A DNA stretch of 64,000 nucleotides, from the NCBI RefSeq assembly GCF_014698065.1, contig NZ_JACJSI010000018.1, forward strand, positions 1-64,000. Reading direction: 5' to 3'. Under the pieces are notes generated by a model. It was not told the DNA's origin and did not search any database. It was given only the letters and a program-made list of their open reading frames with translations. Shown one piece after another: positions 35,333 through 45,197 of the stretch (position 1 is its first letter; the number at the start of each line of letters is the position of its first letter). The position numbers and the translations under genes were made by a program. The stretch is from Nostoc flagelliforme FACHB-838. Lineage in GTDB: Bacteria > Cyanobacteriota > Cyanobacteriia > Cyanobacteriales > Nostocaceae.

Positions 35333-37930
35333 GTGACACTCCCCAATTCTGGCAGCGTCTTGGCTACATTAACTGAACTGACTCAAGTTAATCGTACTCA
35401 CGCCCTACTGCGTCGTGTTAAAGACTTATCTGTTAATGAATTTGTTTGCTTACTCGACTTCATAACTGCTGAGTTCCAGCAATTTCTTAGAGCTATTGAA
35501 CTGATCAATAATGAAGCTCTAGAAACTATGTTGGAGAAGGTGCTAGAAGCTATTACACTCAAAATTGGTCAAATCCTGCAAGCAGAACACACAGCTATTT
35601 TTTTAGTTGACTATGACAAAGGTCAGCTGTGGTCAAAAGTTCCTCAAGATAATACCCAAAAATTCTTAGAAATTCGGACTCCCATTACAGTAGGTATCCC
35701 CGGTCATGTTGCCAGTACAGGCGAATATCTAAATATATCTGAAACTTCTACTCATCCGTTATTTAGCCCAGAACTTGAAAAACAAATGGGCTACAAAATC
35801 CATAATATTTTATGTATGCCTGTTATCAGTAGCAAAAACCAGACTGTAGCAGTAGTGCAACTGGCTAATAAAACGGGGAATGTTCCATTTAATCATGATG
35901 ATGAAGAACGGTTTCGAGACTTCGCCGCTTCTATTGGTATTATTCTGGAAAGCTGCCAATCTTTTTATGTAGCCGCTCGTAATCAAAGAGGCGCAACGGC
36001 TTTATTGCGGGCAACTCAGACACTGGGGCAAAGTCTGGATTTAGAAGCGACTTTGCAGATAGTCATGGAGCAAGCTCGAATTTTGATGCAAGCAGACCGC
36101 AGCACACTGTTTTTATATCGTAAAGAGATGAGCGAACTCTGGACGAAAGTTGCTGCGGCAGCAGATGGTACAAACTTGATAGAAATCCGCATTCCGGCTA
36201 ACCGTGGCATTGCTGGCTATGTGGCCTCTACCGGTGAAGCCTTAAATATTTCCGATGCTTATAAAGATCCTCGCTTTGACCCGACTACAGATAGAAAAAC
36301 TGGATATGTAACTCGCAATATCTTGTGTTTGCCAGTATTTAATTCGGCAAATGAATTAATTGGCGTTACACAATTAATTAATAAGCAACAAAGCAGTTTT
36401 ACCGCTTCTGATGAAGAGTTTATGCGGGCTTTTAACATTCAGGCAGGAGTTGCTTTAGAAAATGCTCGCCTGTTTGAAAATGTGCTATTAGAAAAACAGT
36501 ATCAAAAAGATATTTTACAAAGTTTATCAGATGCAGTGATTTCTACAGATATGGCAGGACGCATTGTTACGATTAATGATGCGGCGCTAGAGTTACTGGG
36601 CTGTCCTATAAAAGATGCTAATAGTAAGAACAATAAGCTTTCGTGGGAACAAAATTTGATTGGTCGCCTAGTTTGGGAAGTTGTGCCAATTGAAAATCTC
36701 CAAATGCGGCTAGAAGATAGTTTAAAAACTGGAGCTAAACATTATGTGCCAGAGCAAAGTTTGATAGTAGGAATTTTTCAAGTTAAGAGTGAGGAGTTAG
36801 AAGTTAAAAATGAGGCTCAAGAATCAAAATTCAGGACTCTGGACTCAATTTTAGCAGTCCGCGATCGCACTAACCCCGATGTTTTCATTCCCTGGAATCT
36901 ACCCCTGGCTTCCCAATCTGAGTTTCTCACTGCTAATGAAGTACAAAAATTAGAACGCAGCACAAATCTCACTGTTAATCCCTTAACTAACCCAGAAGGC
37001 GGTGTCCGGGGTGGTTTGGTAGTGTTGGAAGACATCAGCCAGGAAAAACGGATGAAAACTACCATGTCCCGCTACCTAACGCCCCATGTAGCCGAACAAA
37101 TCATGGCTCTGGGGGAAGATGCTTTAATGGTGGGTGAGCGCAAGGAAGTAACCATCTTGTTTTCTGATATCCGAGGCTACACCACACTTACAGAAAATCT
37201 CGGTGCAGCCGAAGTGGTATTGCTGCTCAATCAGTATTTTGAAACGATGGTAGAGGCGGTTTTTAACCACGAAGGCACTCTCGATAAATTTATTGGTGAT
37301 GCCTTAATGGCCGTATTTGGTGCGCCGCTACCACTTACAGAAAATCATGCTTGGAGGGCTGTGCAGTCAGCATTAGATATGCGACAACGGTTAGAGGAAT
37401 TTAACCGGCGGCGAATTATCCAGGCGCAGCCACAAATCCATATTGGTATTGGAATTAGTTCTGGAGATGTGGTTTCGGGTAATATTGGTTCCCGCAAACG
37501 CATGGATTATACCGTAATTGGAGATGGCGTAAATTTGAGTTCGCGTTTAGAAGCGGTAACTAAGGATTATGGTTGTGATATACTTTTAAGCGAATTTACT
37601 TATCAGCTTTGCAGCGATCGCATTTGGGTGCGCCAATTAGATAAAATTCGAGTCAAAGGGAAACACCAGGCAGTTAATATTTACGAGTTAATTGGCGATC
37701 GCACCACCCCTCTAGATGCCAACACTCAAGAGTTTTTATTCCAATATCATACTGGACGAGCGGCTTATTTATCGCGTAACTTCTCACAAGCGATCGCCTG
37801 TTTTGAAGCCGCCAAATGTATCCAACCCCAAGACCAAGCTGTTGATATGCACCTAGAACGTGCGCGTAATTACCAACAGGCGCCGCCCCCAGAATCCTGG
37901 GATGGTGTCTGGACAATGCTTTCTAAATAG
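35333..37930 (+). CDS. Class III adenylate cyclase with two GAF domains and a PAS-like domain
   Basis: 865 residues from GTG 35333; a TTG at 35312 in frame is the alternative. Numbered from the TTG: GAF1 at about 73-215, GAF2 at about 235-390, a PAS-like segment at about 398-500 (LSDAVISTDMAGRIVTINDA), the cyclase domain at about 600-770 and a short TPR-like C-terminus. The cyclase has 'TILFSDIRGYTTLTENLG' (metal Asp), 'GTLDKFIGDALMAVFGAP' (metal Asp and adenine-selecting Lys) and 'DYTVIGDGVNLSSRLEAV'. The Lys/Thr pair matches Anabaena CyaB-type adenylate cyclases, whose GAF domains bind cAMP. It probably makes cAMP as a soluble autoregulated enzyme. Alone in its operon. Confidence 0.9.
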   Translation: MTLPNSGSVLATLTELTQVNRTHALLRRVKDLSVNEFVCLLDFITAEFQQFLRAIELINNEALETMLEKVLEAITLKIGQILQAEHTAIFLVDYDKGQLWSKVPQDNTQKFLEIRTPITVGIPGHVASTGEYLNISETSTHPLFSPELEKQMGYKIHNILCMPVISSKNQTVAVVQLANKTGNVPFNHDDEERFRDFAASIGIILESCQSFYVAARNQRGATALLRATQTLGQSLDLEATLQIVMEQARILMQADRSTLFLYRKEMSELWTKVAAAADGTNLIEIRIPANRGIAGYVASTGEALNISDAYKDPRFDPTTDRKTGYVTRNILCLPVFNSANELIGVTQLINKQQSSFTASDEEFMRAFNIQAGVALENARLFENVLLEKQYQKDILQSLSDAVISTDMAGRIVTINDAALELLGCPIKDANSKNNKLSWEQNLIGRLVWEVVPIENLQMRLEDSLKTGAKHYVPEQSLIVGIFQVKSEELEVKNEAQESKFRTLDSILAVRDRTNPDVFIPWNLPLASQSEFLTANEVQKLERSTNLTVNPLTNPEGGVRGGLVVLEDISQEKRMKTTMSRYLTPHVAEQIMALGEDALMVGERKEVTILFSDIRGYTTLTENLGAAEVVLLLNQYFETMVEAVFNHEGTLDKFIGDALMAVFGAPLPLTENHAWRAVQSALDMRQRLEEFNRRRIIQAQPQIHIGIGISSGDVVSGNIGSRKRMDYTVIGDGVNLSSRLEAVTKDYGCDILLSEFTYQLCSDRIWVRQLDKIRVKGKHQAVNIYELIGDRTTPLDANTQEFLFQYHTGRAAYLSRNFSQAIACFEAAKCIQPQDQAVDMHLERARNYQQAPPPESWDGVWTMLSK

Positions 37931-37946
37931 TCGTCATTTGCCCTAT

Positions 37947-38207
37947 TCAACCTTCAACCTCTCCCTGGTCATCCTGAAACGGGTCTTCGCCAATTCTTAG
38001 CTCTTCTTTTGAGCGTTTCAACTGTTTCCATAAATCCTTTATTTGTTCGTAAGCTGCACCTGGAGGCAGTTTTCCATTTGTTTCTAAGTTGCAAATGTAG
38101 CTTACTCGTTGGGCAAATTCTTGTAGATTTGCATTAAAAACCAAGTTTTCTGGCTTTACCTGACCGTAGTAGCGACCACGAGGGTAGAGAAAATCATCTT
38201 TATTCAC
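37947..38207 (-). CDS. DUF7219 family protein, conserved cyanobacterial
   Basis: 86 residues. 'KDDFLYPRGRYYGQVKPENL' followed by VFNANLQEFAQRVSYICNLE is the signature of this short cyanobacterial family; the second half is helical and charged (IKDLWKQLKRSKEELRIG). No enzymatic motif; function unknown. Convergent with the cyclase gene, 17 bases apart. Confidence 0.85.
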   Translation of the reverse strand: MNKDDFLYPRGRYYGQVKPENLVFNANLQEFAQRVSYICNLETNGKLPPGAAYEQIKDLWKQLKRSKEELRIGEDPFQDDQGEVEG

Positions 38208-38843
38208 TATGTTTTTTCCATTTATTCAATTCATATTCCGTTTGAATCTCTAAAGCGGAATTACTAACTAACCTAATCTTTCTTTTGTCAGACTAGGCTA
38301 AATCAAGTTATCCAACTCCTTTGCTAGTGAGTGATGCAGGAATTAGTTGATTTAGATTTTGAGACTAAAAGATAAAGCTTGAAATCTTTATAGTTGCAAA
38401 TGCTACAAAAATAATTTCCTAAAGTAACTAAAGAGAATATTTGATTTTCCTTCCGGTTGTCAATTTATCTGATCTCAATTTGTGAAGTTTAAAGTGTAAT
38501 CAACTTCAGTCGAAACCCTGACCTACAAACTATTAAAACATACTGCTCTGTCTTAATTAAATATTCTCTGCAAAAATAATTACAAAATTGCTAGTGAAAA
38601 TACTGTTATAAGTATAGTATATATTAAGACCAGTTGTCTTCTATTGAAAGTTAGAGATTAAGTTCTGCATTTTTGGCAACTGACTACTGAGAAGTGAACA
38701 ATAACAAGGCATTGGTTATTCTCCTCTGCTACCTCTGCTTTCTCTTAAATAATCACCAATGGCTAATAGTTAATAACTAAAGATAAAATGGTGAAGCCTC
38801 AAAGGACAACTTTTGTCCATCGCCTAAAACTTTACCTGCCACC
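38208..38843. other. AT-rich intergenic region before purC
   Basis: About 640 bases, strongly AT-rich and without a protein-like frame. It holds the promoters of the divergent DUF7219 gene and purC. An open plus-strand frame at 38788-39027 overlaps purC and is its shadow. I see no RNA gene. Confidence 0.5.
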
Positions 38844-39581
38844 ATGTCTGTTAATACCAAGTTATACGAAGGCAAAGCAAAAATTCTTTATACAACGGAC
38901 GATCCAGAAGTCTTGTTGGCTGATTTTAAGGACGATGCCACGGCGTTTAACGCCCAAAAGCGTGGCAGCATCCAAGGGAAAGGAAAAATTAATTGTAGCA
39001 TTTCCAGCCAGCTTTTTAAGCAGTTAGAATCTTATGGTATAAAAACTCACTTTATCGACAGCCCTGCCCCAAATCAGATGCGGGTGAGGGCAGTAAAGAT
39101 TTTACCCTTAGAAGTGGTTATCAGAAATATTGCTGCTGGCAGTTTGTGTCAGCAAACAGGATTACCAGTGGGTACAATTCTAAAACAGCCAATGGTAGAG
39201 TTTTATTACAAAAACGATCAGTTAGGAGATCCTTTGTTGACACGCGATCGCCTGTACCTGCTAGAACTAGCTACTGCGGAACAAGTGGATGCAATTACAC
39301 ATCTAGCATTGCAAATCAACGAATTTCTCAATAACTTTTGGCTACAGTGCGGCATTACCCTAGTAGACTTCAAACTAGAGTTTGGTTTGGACTCACAACA
39401 GCAGTTGCTCTTGGCAGACGAAATTAGCCCCGACACTTGCCGTTTGTGGGATACCGCAGAAAAAGACTCAAATCGTCGGGTAATGGACAAAGACCGCTTT
39501 CGCCGGGACTTAGGAAATGTAGAGGATGCCTACCAGGAGGTTTTACAAAGAGTGCTAAAAGCAGTAGAGAGTAATAGTTAA
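38844..39581 (+). CDS. purC: SAICAR synthetase
   Basis: 245 residues. Signatures 'KLYEGKAKILYTTDDPEVLL', 'PLEVVIRNIAAGSLCQQTG' and 'DEISPDTCRLWD' are those of phosphoribosylaminoimidazole-succinocarboxamide synthase, which joins aspartate to CAIR using ATP in purine synthesis. Normal length. Directly followed by the Omp85/lipid A gene set but separated from it by 134 bases. Confidence 0.97.
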   Translation: MSVNTKLYEGKAKILYTTDDPEVLLADFKDDATAFNAQKRGSIQGKGKINCSISSQLFKQLESYGIKTHFIDSPAPNQMRVRAVKILPLEVVIRNIAAGSLCQQTGLPVGTILKQPMVEFYYKNDQLGDPLLTRDRLYLLELATAEQVDAITHLALQINEFLNNFWLQCGITLVDFKLEFGLDSQQQLLLADEISPDTCRLWDTAEKDSNRRVMDKDRFRRDLGNVEDAYQEVLQRVLKAVESNS

Positions 39582-39715
39582 GTGGGTAAAAATCAATTAA
39601 ACTCGTGTGGATTGTCCTTTGTCAGTTATCTTTTATAACTGATAGGCAATAAATAATGACAAATGACTAATTTGTGATGGTGTGTGTGTGGTCGTGAAGA
39701 GGAATCATAAGTAAA

Positions 39716-42250
39716 ATGCGTTTATCTCCCGTATTGCTGGCAGCAATAGCAATTGCAGCGCCTTTGGGCGACTCATTGAGTGCGAATGCAGAAACCGCCA
39801 ACAGTTCAAAACAGACAACAGAAGTTTTGACATTAGAAACAAATCAGCAGCCAGAAAAGGACGCTGGTCAAGCTAACTCTAGTAAAAGTCTAGAATCTCC
39901 AGCTAAACCCACAAAGGTTATAGAAGCGGAGCGTCTGCAATCCCGCGTTGTTGCAATTTACCCTGCCAATCCAGCAGCGATGCCTGCGGCAGGCTACGCC
40001 CACGCGACCCCAGAGGTAGTAGTACCAACCTCCACAACGCCAAAAACTGCACAAACCCCTCCAATCAATCCTAGCCCTACTCAACAGCCGTCTCCCGCTC
40101 CAGACATTCCACCGCCAGAAATTCAACAACCAACGCCTTCCCCAACACCTGAAACTACTCCAGCCCCAGAAAATGTCGAGCCATCGACAACGGAACCTCT
40201 ATTACCCACAACTCCAGAACCATCAGCTGCTCCAGACGTTCCCTTCCCAGATAGTCAACAAAGAACACCTGCCCCACGCCCAGACGCTACTCCCAGTCCG
40301 CAGAATGTTAATCCGCCGACAACAACTCCGGGAGATACTCAACCCAACGCAGCCCCTGAAGCGAATGATCCCCGCGTATTGGTGTCGGAAGTAGTAATTA
40401 GATCACAAGCTGGGCAACTACCACCAGAACTAGAAGCCCAAGTTTACAGAGTAATTCGTACCCAACCAGGACAAACCACAACCCGCAGTCAACTCCAAGA
40501 AGATATTAATGCCATCTTTGGTACTGGCTTTTTCTCCAACGTCCAAGCAGCACCAGAAGATACCCCCTTGGGAGTGCGAGTAAGCTTTGTTGTGCAACCT
40601 AACCCTGTTTTAAGCAAGGTAGAAGTGCAAGCTAATCCTGGCACTGGTGTTGCTTCTGTACTCCCAGCTAATACTGTGGATGAAGTATTTAAGGAGCAGT
40701 ATGGCAAAATCCTCAACTTGCGTGACTTGCAAGAAGGCATCAAGCAGTTAAACAAGCGGTATCAAGACCAAGGTTACGTACTAGCTAACGTGATAGGAGC
40801 GCCACAAGTTTCTGAAAACGGAGTTGTTACCTTACAAGTAGCAGAAGGTGTAGTAGAGAATATTAGAGTCAGGTTCCGCAATAAAGATGGTCAGGAGACA
40901 GACGAGAAGGGACAACCAATTCGGGGACGGACACAAGATTACATCATTACGCGAGAAGTGGAGTTGAAGCCAGGACAAGTATTCAATCGCAACACAGTGC
41001 AAAGAGACTTACAGCGCGTGTATGGGCTGGGACTGTTTGAAGATGTGAATGTCTCCCTTGACCCTGGTACTGACCCCAGCAAAGTGGATGTAGTAGTGAA
41101 TGTAGCTGAACGCAGCAGTGGTTCGATTGCGGCTGGGGCAGGTATTAGTTCTGCTAGCGGACTTTTTGGAACAGTTAGCTATCAGCAGCAAAACCTGAAC
41201 GGTAGGAACCAAAAACTGGGAGCAGAAGTACAGGTGGGAGAACGGGAACTGCTGTTTGATGTGCGGTTTACAGACCCCTGGATTGCCGGAGATCCTTACC
41301 GGACTTCCTACACAACCAATCTTTTCCGCCGCAGTTCGATTTCATTGATTTTTGATGGCAAAGATCAAGATATTAGGACTTTTGAACCAAACAACGTCAA
41401 TAATGAAGATTCTCAGGATCGCCCCCGCATTCTCCGGCTAGGTGGTGGTGTCACCTTTACCCGTCCCTTATCAGCTAATCCTTACAAAAGTTCCGTCTGG
41501 ACTGCTTCAACAGGTATACAGTATCAACGAGTTTCTGCCCGTGATGCTGATGGCAATCTCAGACCAAGAGGAGGGCTATTCAATGATGATGGAATTCCCA
41601 TTGACGAAAATGGAAACCCCACCAGCAATGGTCAACCAATCACAATTCCACTGACCGAATCTCCAGGAGGGCAAGACGATTTACTACTATTGCAAGTCGG
41701 TCTACAGCGCGATCTCCGTAATAACCCATTGCAACCCACTAGTGGGTCTTATCTGCGTTTTGGGGTCGATCAGTCGGTTCCCATTGGACTAGGCAACATT
41801 TTCCTTACCAGATTACGGGGTAGCTACAGTCAATATTTACCCATCAAGCTGATTAGCCTCAGTAAAGGGCCACAAACTCTAGCATTTAACCTACAAGGAG
41901 GAACCGTCCTTGGTGACTTGCCCCCCTACGAAGCCTTTACCATTGGCGGTAGCAATTCCGTCCGGGGTTATGAAGAAGGAGCATTAGCTAGTGGGCGCTC
42001 TTATGTGCAAGCATCAGTTGAGTATCGGTTTCCTGTTTTTTCAGTAGTCAGTGGCGCACTATTTTTTGATCTCGGCAGTGACCTGGGAACTAGTACTAGG
42101 GCGGCTGAAGTGTTGAACAAAAATGGTAGCGGCTATGGTTATGGTCTTGGCGTTCGCGTCCAGTCTCCACTAGGGCCAATTCGCATTGACTACGGTATCA
42201 ACGATGACGGTGATAGCCGGATTAATTTCGGTATTGGCGAAAGGTTTTAA
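39716..42250 (+). CDS. Omp85/BamA-type outer membrane assembly protein
   Basis: 844 residues. Signal peptide 1-25 (LLAAIAIAAPLGDSLSANA). A long Pro/Thr/Ser-rich segment at about 95-215, then POTRA domains at about 222-480 ('VLVSEVVIRSQAGQLPPELE', 'GTGFFSNVQAAPED', 'VYGLGLFEDVNVSLDPG'), and the Omp85 16-strand barrel from about 490 ('RSSGSIAAGAGISSASGLFG', 'YEAFTIGGSNSVRGYEEGAL') ending in GIGERF. It inserts beta-barrel proteins into the outer membrane. Oddity: 39977-40005, in the proline-rich part, is a copy of a dispersed repeat (encoding AAMPAAGYAHA). The location ahead of lpxC-fabZ-lpxA-lpxB is conserved in cyanobacteria. Confidence 0.94.
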   Translation: MRLSPVLLAAIAIAAPLGDSLSANAETANSSKQTTEVLTLETNQQPEKDAGQANSSKSLESPAKPTKVIEAERLQSRVVAIYPANPAAMPAAGYAHATPEVVVPTSTTPKTAQTPPINPSPTQQPSPAPDIPPPEIQQPTPSPTPETTPAPENVEPSTTEPLLPTTPEPSAAPDVPFPDSQQRTPAPRPDATPSPQNVNPPTTTPGDTQPNAAPEANDPRVLVSEVVIRSQAGQLPPELEAQVYRVIRTQPGQTTTRSQLQEDINAIFGTGFFSNVQAAPEDTPLGVRVSFVVQPNPVLSKVEVQANPGTGVASVLPANTVDEVFKEQYGKILNLRDLQEGIKQLNKRYQDQGYVLANVIGAPQVSENGVVTLQVAEGVVENIRVRFRNKDGQETDEKGQPIRGRTQDYIITREVELKPGQVFNRNTVQRDLQRVYGLGLFEDVNVSLDPGTDPSKVDVVVNVAERSSGSIAAGAGISSASGLFGTVSYQQQNLNGRNQKLGAEVQVGERELLFDVRFTDPWIAGDPYRTSYTTNLFRRSSISLIFDGKDQDIRTFEPNNVNNEDSQDRPRILRLGGGVTFTRPLSANPYKSSVWTASTGIQYQRVSARDADGNLRPRGGLFNDDGIPIDENGNPTSNGQPITIPLTESPGGQDDLLLLQVGLQRDLRNNPLQPTSGSYLRFGVDQSVPIGLGNIFLTRLRGSYSQYLPIKLISLSKGPQTLAFNLQGGTVLGDLPPYEAFTIGGSNSVRGYEEGALASGRSYVQASVEYRFPVFSVVSGALFFDLGSDLGTSTRAAEVLNKNGSGYGYGLGVRVQSPLGPIRIDYGINDDGDSRINFGIGERF

Positions 42251-42252
42251 TA

Positions 42253-42325
42253 ATTTGTCATTAGTCATTGGTCATTGATCATTGGTCATTAGTGAATCAC
42301 AAAGGACAAAGGACAAATGACAATT
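42253..42325. repeat. Heptamer repeats between the Omp85 gene and lpxC
   Basis: 'gtcattagtcattggtcatt…' (42258-42290) followed by 'caaaggacaaaggacaaatgac' gives an array of GTCATTN heptamers with a complementary tail. This is the same element type as at 21128, 22012, 22930 and 52811. Confidence 0.7.
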
Positions 42326-42471
42326 AACTTTGCTGGATTAGCTTGCTAATTTTTACATTTACCTCAATACTGTTCCGATAAAGGGATTAATGACATTTTT
42401 AGGGGAATATCAGGGACTTTACCAAAACAGACAATGAACAATACTAAAGGAAATATATTGACTTTTCGGCT

Positions 42472-43320
42472 ATGCAACAACACACTCTAGCAGCCGAAAT
42501 CACCCAAATAGGGGTGGGATTGCATAGCGGTGTGAGTACCCAGGTGCGGATACTACCAGCCTCGGCGGGAAGTGGACGCTACTTTGTGCGGGTGGATTTA
42601 CCGGATTTACCGATAATTCCAGCCCAAGTTGCGGCAGTTAGTCACACTGTTCTCTCAACTCAGTTGGGTAAGGGTGAGGTATCAGTTCGCACGGTAGAGC
42701 ATTTGTTGGCAGCCCTTTCGGGTATGGGTGTGGATAATGCCCGTATTGAAATTGACGGCCCTGAAGTACCACTTTTAGATGGTTCAGCAAGTGTGTGGAC
42801 AGCTAACATTGCCCAAGTTGGCTTAGTATCACAACCCGTTAACAACCAAGTTCCCTTGGTTGTTACAGAACCAATATGGGTCTATCAAGGAGATGCCTTT
42901 GTATCTGCCCTCCCAGCACCAGAAACCCGCTTTAGTTACGGTATTGATTTTGACCTACCCGCCATTGGTAATCAATGGCATAGTTGGTCACTAACCGCAG
43001 AACAAGGAACAACTTCTGCTAGCTTTGCTGCGGAAATTGCTCCGGCACGTACTTTTGGGTTACTGCATCAAATTGAACACTTACAAAAAACAGGGTTAAT
43101 TAAAGGTGGCAGTTTGGATAATGCACTCGTTTGTGGCCCAGAAGGCTGGCTAAATCCACCATTGAGATTTGCAAATGAGCCAGTCCGTCATAAAATCTTG
43201 GATTTAGTAGGAGATTTGAGTTTATTAGGAACTTTTCCGATCGCTCATTTTTTAGCGTATAAAGCTAGTCATAATTTACACATTCAACTGGCTCAAAAAA
43301 TTTTAGATTGGGGATTTTAG
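42472..43320 (+). CDS. lpxC: UDP-3-O-acyl-N-acetylglucosamine deacetylase
   Basis: 282 residues. Zinc and catalytic segments '[20 protein letters not shown]' (metal His), '[12 protein letters not shown]' and '[18 protein letters not shown]' (metal His and Asp). It carries out the committed step of lipid A synthesis. Starts in '[20 protein letters not shown]', the typical beginning. Part of the lpxC-fabZ-lpxA-lpxB row on one strand. Confidence 0.96.
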   Translation: MQQHTLAAEITQIGVGLHSGVSTQVRILPASAGSGRYFVRVDLPDLPIIPAQVAAVSHTVLSTQLGKGEVSVRTVEHLLAALSGMGVDNARIEIDGPEVPLLDGSASVWTANIAQVGLVSQPVNNQVPLVVTEPIWVYQGDAFVSALPAPETRFSYGIDFDLPAIGNQWHSWSLTAEQGTTSASFAAEIAPARTFGLLHQIEHLQKTGLIKGGSLDNALVCGPEGWLNPPLRFANEPVRHKILDLVGDLSLLGTFPIAHFLAYKASHNLHIQLAQKILDWGF

Positions 43321-43423
43321 ATTGGGGATTGCTTCTCAAGTCTAAAATCCACGATGATTAAGGCTTTCGATATACGCTTGCCTACTCAACTTTCAGATGA
43401 AAAATCAACTAACTATACGGCCA

Positions 43424-43954
43424 ATGTCAATCCTCACTGAAGTGAATACAATCGATACGACTACACCTACATCTACTGAATCACAGGCTATAAATGAGAC
43501 TACAATCAGTTCTGAAATTAAAACAACTTTCACATCTGAAGAAATTCAGAAATTGTTACCCCACCGCTACCCATTTTTACTTGTAGACAAAATAATTGAC
43601 TACGTTCCAGGTAAAAAAGCTGTTGGCGTTAAAAATGTTACTATCAACGAACCCCATTTTCAAGGACATTTCCCTGAACGTCCACTGATGCCAGGGGTGC
43701 TAATTGTTGAAGCAATGGCACAAGTTGGGGGTATTGTCCTAACTCAAATGTCTTCGGTAGAAGGCGGACTCTTTGTCTTTGCTGGTATCGATAAAGTTCG
43801 CTTTCGCCGCCAGATTGTACCGGGGGATCAACTAGTCATAACGGTGGAACTGTTATGGGTAAAACAACGTCGTTTCGGTAAGATGCAAAGTCGTGCCGAA
43901 GTTGACGGTCAACTTGCTTGTGAAGGGGAATTAATGTTTTCTTTAGTTAACTAA
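43424..43954 (+). CDS. fabZ: 3-hydroxyacyl-ACP dehydratase FabZ
   Basis: 176 residues from ATG 43424 ([13 protein letters not shown]…); ATG 43397 in frame would add 9 residues. After a 40-residue Thr/Ser-rich leader the hotdog domain reads '[20 protein letters not shown]' and '[20 protein letters not shown]' with the catalytic His and Glu. It dehydrates 3-hydroxyacyl-ACP in fatty acid synthesis and competes with LpxA for the same pool, hence the common linkage with lpx genes. Confidence 0.95.
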   Translation: MSILTEVNTIDTTTPTSTESQAINETTISSEIKTTFTSEEIQKLLPHRYPFLLVDKIIDYVPGKKAVGVKNVTINEPHFQGHFPERPLMPGVLIVEAMAQVGGIVLTQMSSVEGGLFVFAGIDKVRFRRQIVPGDQLVITVELLWVKQRRFGKMQSRAEVDGQLACEGELMFSLVN

Positions 43955-44266
43955 AAGTTTGCTTTCGTGGTATGGGCATAGCCGTGAAATGCCCCTACTG
44001 AATCCCGAAAAAGGATAACAGTAAAAAAAAATCCACAACAGCATTTAATAATTTCTTGATTTTCGACACCCTCTGTACGAGACGCACTCACAAACACATT
44101 TAACTTGCTTTGCCCGACACTTACGTTCACTGAAATACTTCACGCTCAACAATGCCAGCCGCCTCAATGGGATGGTAGTCAGTATAACTCTCTTAACCAG
44201 AGTAACGCGCTGCCTCACAAACCCGGCCCGGCATTGGCTTATCAAGACAGTTCTGGAGATTCACCC

Positions 44267-45085
44267 TTGAAAACGCTAATTCATCCAACTGCTGTAATTC
44301 ATCCGAAATCGGAACTCCACCATACAGTGCAAGTCGGTGCCTATGCTGTGATTGGAGCGCATGTCAAAGTGGGCCCTGAAACAATAATCGGCGCTCATGC
44401 AGTGCTAGAGGGGCCTTGTGAAATTGGGGCGCAAAATCAGATTTTTACAGGTGCAGCCATCGGCATGGAACCCCAGGATCTCAAGTTTGTGGGAGAACCA
44501 ACCTGGGTCAAAATTGGTGATAACAACTTAATTCGTGAGTACGTTACGATTAACCGCGCTACCGGTGCTGGTGAAGCGACGGTAATTGGTGACGGCAATC
44601 TGTTGATGGCTTATGTCCATGTGGCTCATAACTGCGTGATTGAAGACCAGGTAGTGATTGCTAACTCTGTGGCGTTAGCTGGTCATGTCCATATAGAGTC
44701 ACGCGCTAGGCTGAGTGGGGTTTTAGGTGTCCATCAATTTGTACGTATTGGTAGACACGCAATGGTAGGAGGCATGGCACGTATTGACCGGGATGTAGCC
44801 CCATATATGCTGGTGGAGGGAAATCCCGCGCGGGTGCGAACCCTGAATATTGTGGGACTCAAACGGTCTGGTATGGATTCAGCAGATTTACTTATGCTGA
44901 AAAAAGCTTTCCGCATTCTCTACCGTTCTGATTTGTCCTTTAAGGATGCTTTGGAAAAGTTGGAATTGTTAGGGGATAGCGAACAGTTGCAGCATTTACG
45001 TCGTTTTCTGCTACTTTCTCAGATGCCTGGAAGACGTGGCTTGATTCCCGGTAAAGGCAAAAAAGGCGTTAGTGATGAATCGTGA
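44267..45085 (+). CDS. lpxA: UDP-N-acetylglucosamine acyltransferase
   Basis: 272 residues from a TTG at 44267, which has GGAG 9 bases upstream and gives the family-typical beginning MKTLIHPTAVIHPKSELH. The frame is open back to an ATG at 44105, but those 54 residues (MLCPTLTFTEILHAQQ…) are not like any LpxA. The left-handed beta-helix hexapeptide repeats are obvious (VIGAHVKVGPETIIGAHAVL), with catalytic His in 'VHVAHNCVIED'. First acylation of lipid A. C-terminal helical domain present. Confidence 0.95.
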   Translation: MKTLIHPTAVIHPKSELHHTVQVGAYAVIGAHVKVGPETIIGAHAVLEGPCEIGAQNQIFTGAAIGMEPQDLKFVGEPTWVKIGDNNLIREYVTINRATGAGEATVIGDGNLLMAYVHVAHNCVIEDQVVIANSVALAGHVHIESRARLSGVLGVHQFVRIGRHAMVGGMARIDRDVAPYMLVEGNPARVRTLNIVGLKRSGMDSADLLMLKKAFRILYRSDLSFKDALEKLELLGDSEQLQHLRRFLLLSQMPGRRGLIPGKGKKGVSDES

Positions 45086-45197
45086 ATTATAAGTTAGGAG
45101 TTATGAGCTGATGGCTTAAATTTTTAACTCTTCACTCCTAACTCCTCACTCCTAATTATTTATTGCCTAACTACTAACTACTCACTCCAATTATCAA

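Noticed and set aside
44105..44266. N-terminal 54-codon extension of lpxA
   Set aside because: The extension is not LpxA-like; TTG 44267 has an RBS and gives the typical start.
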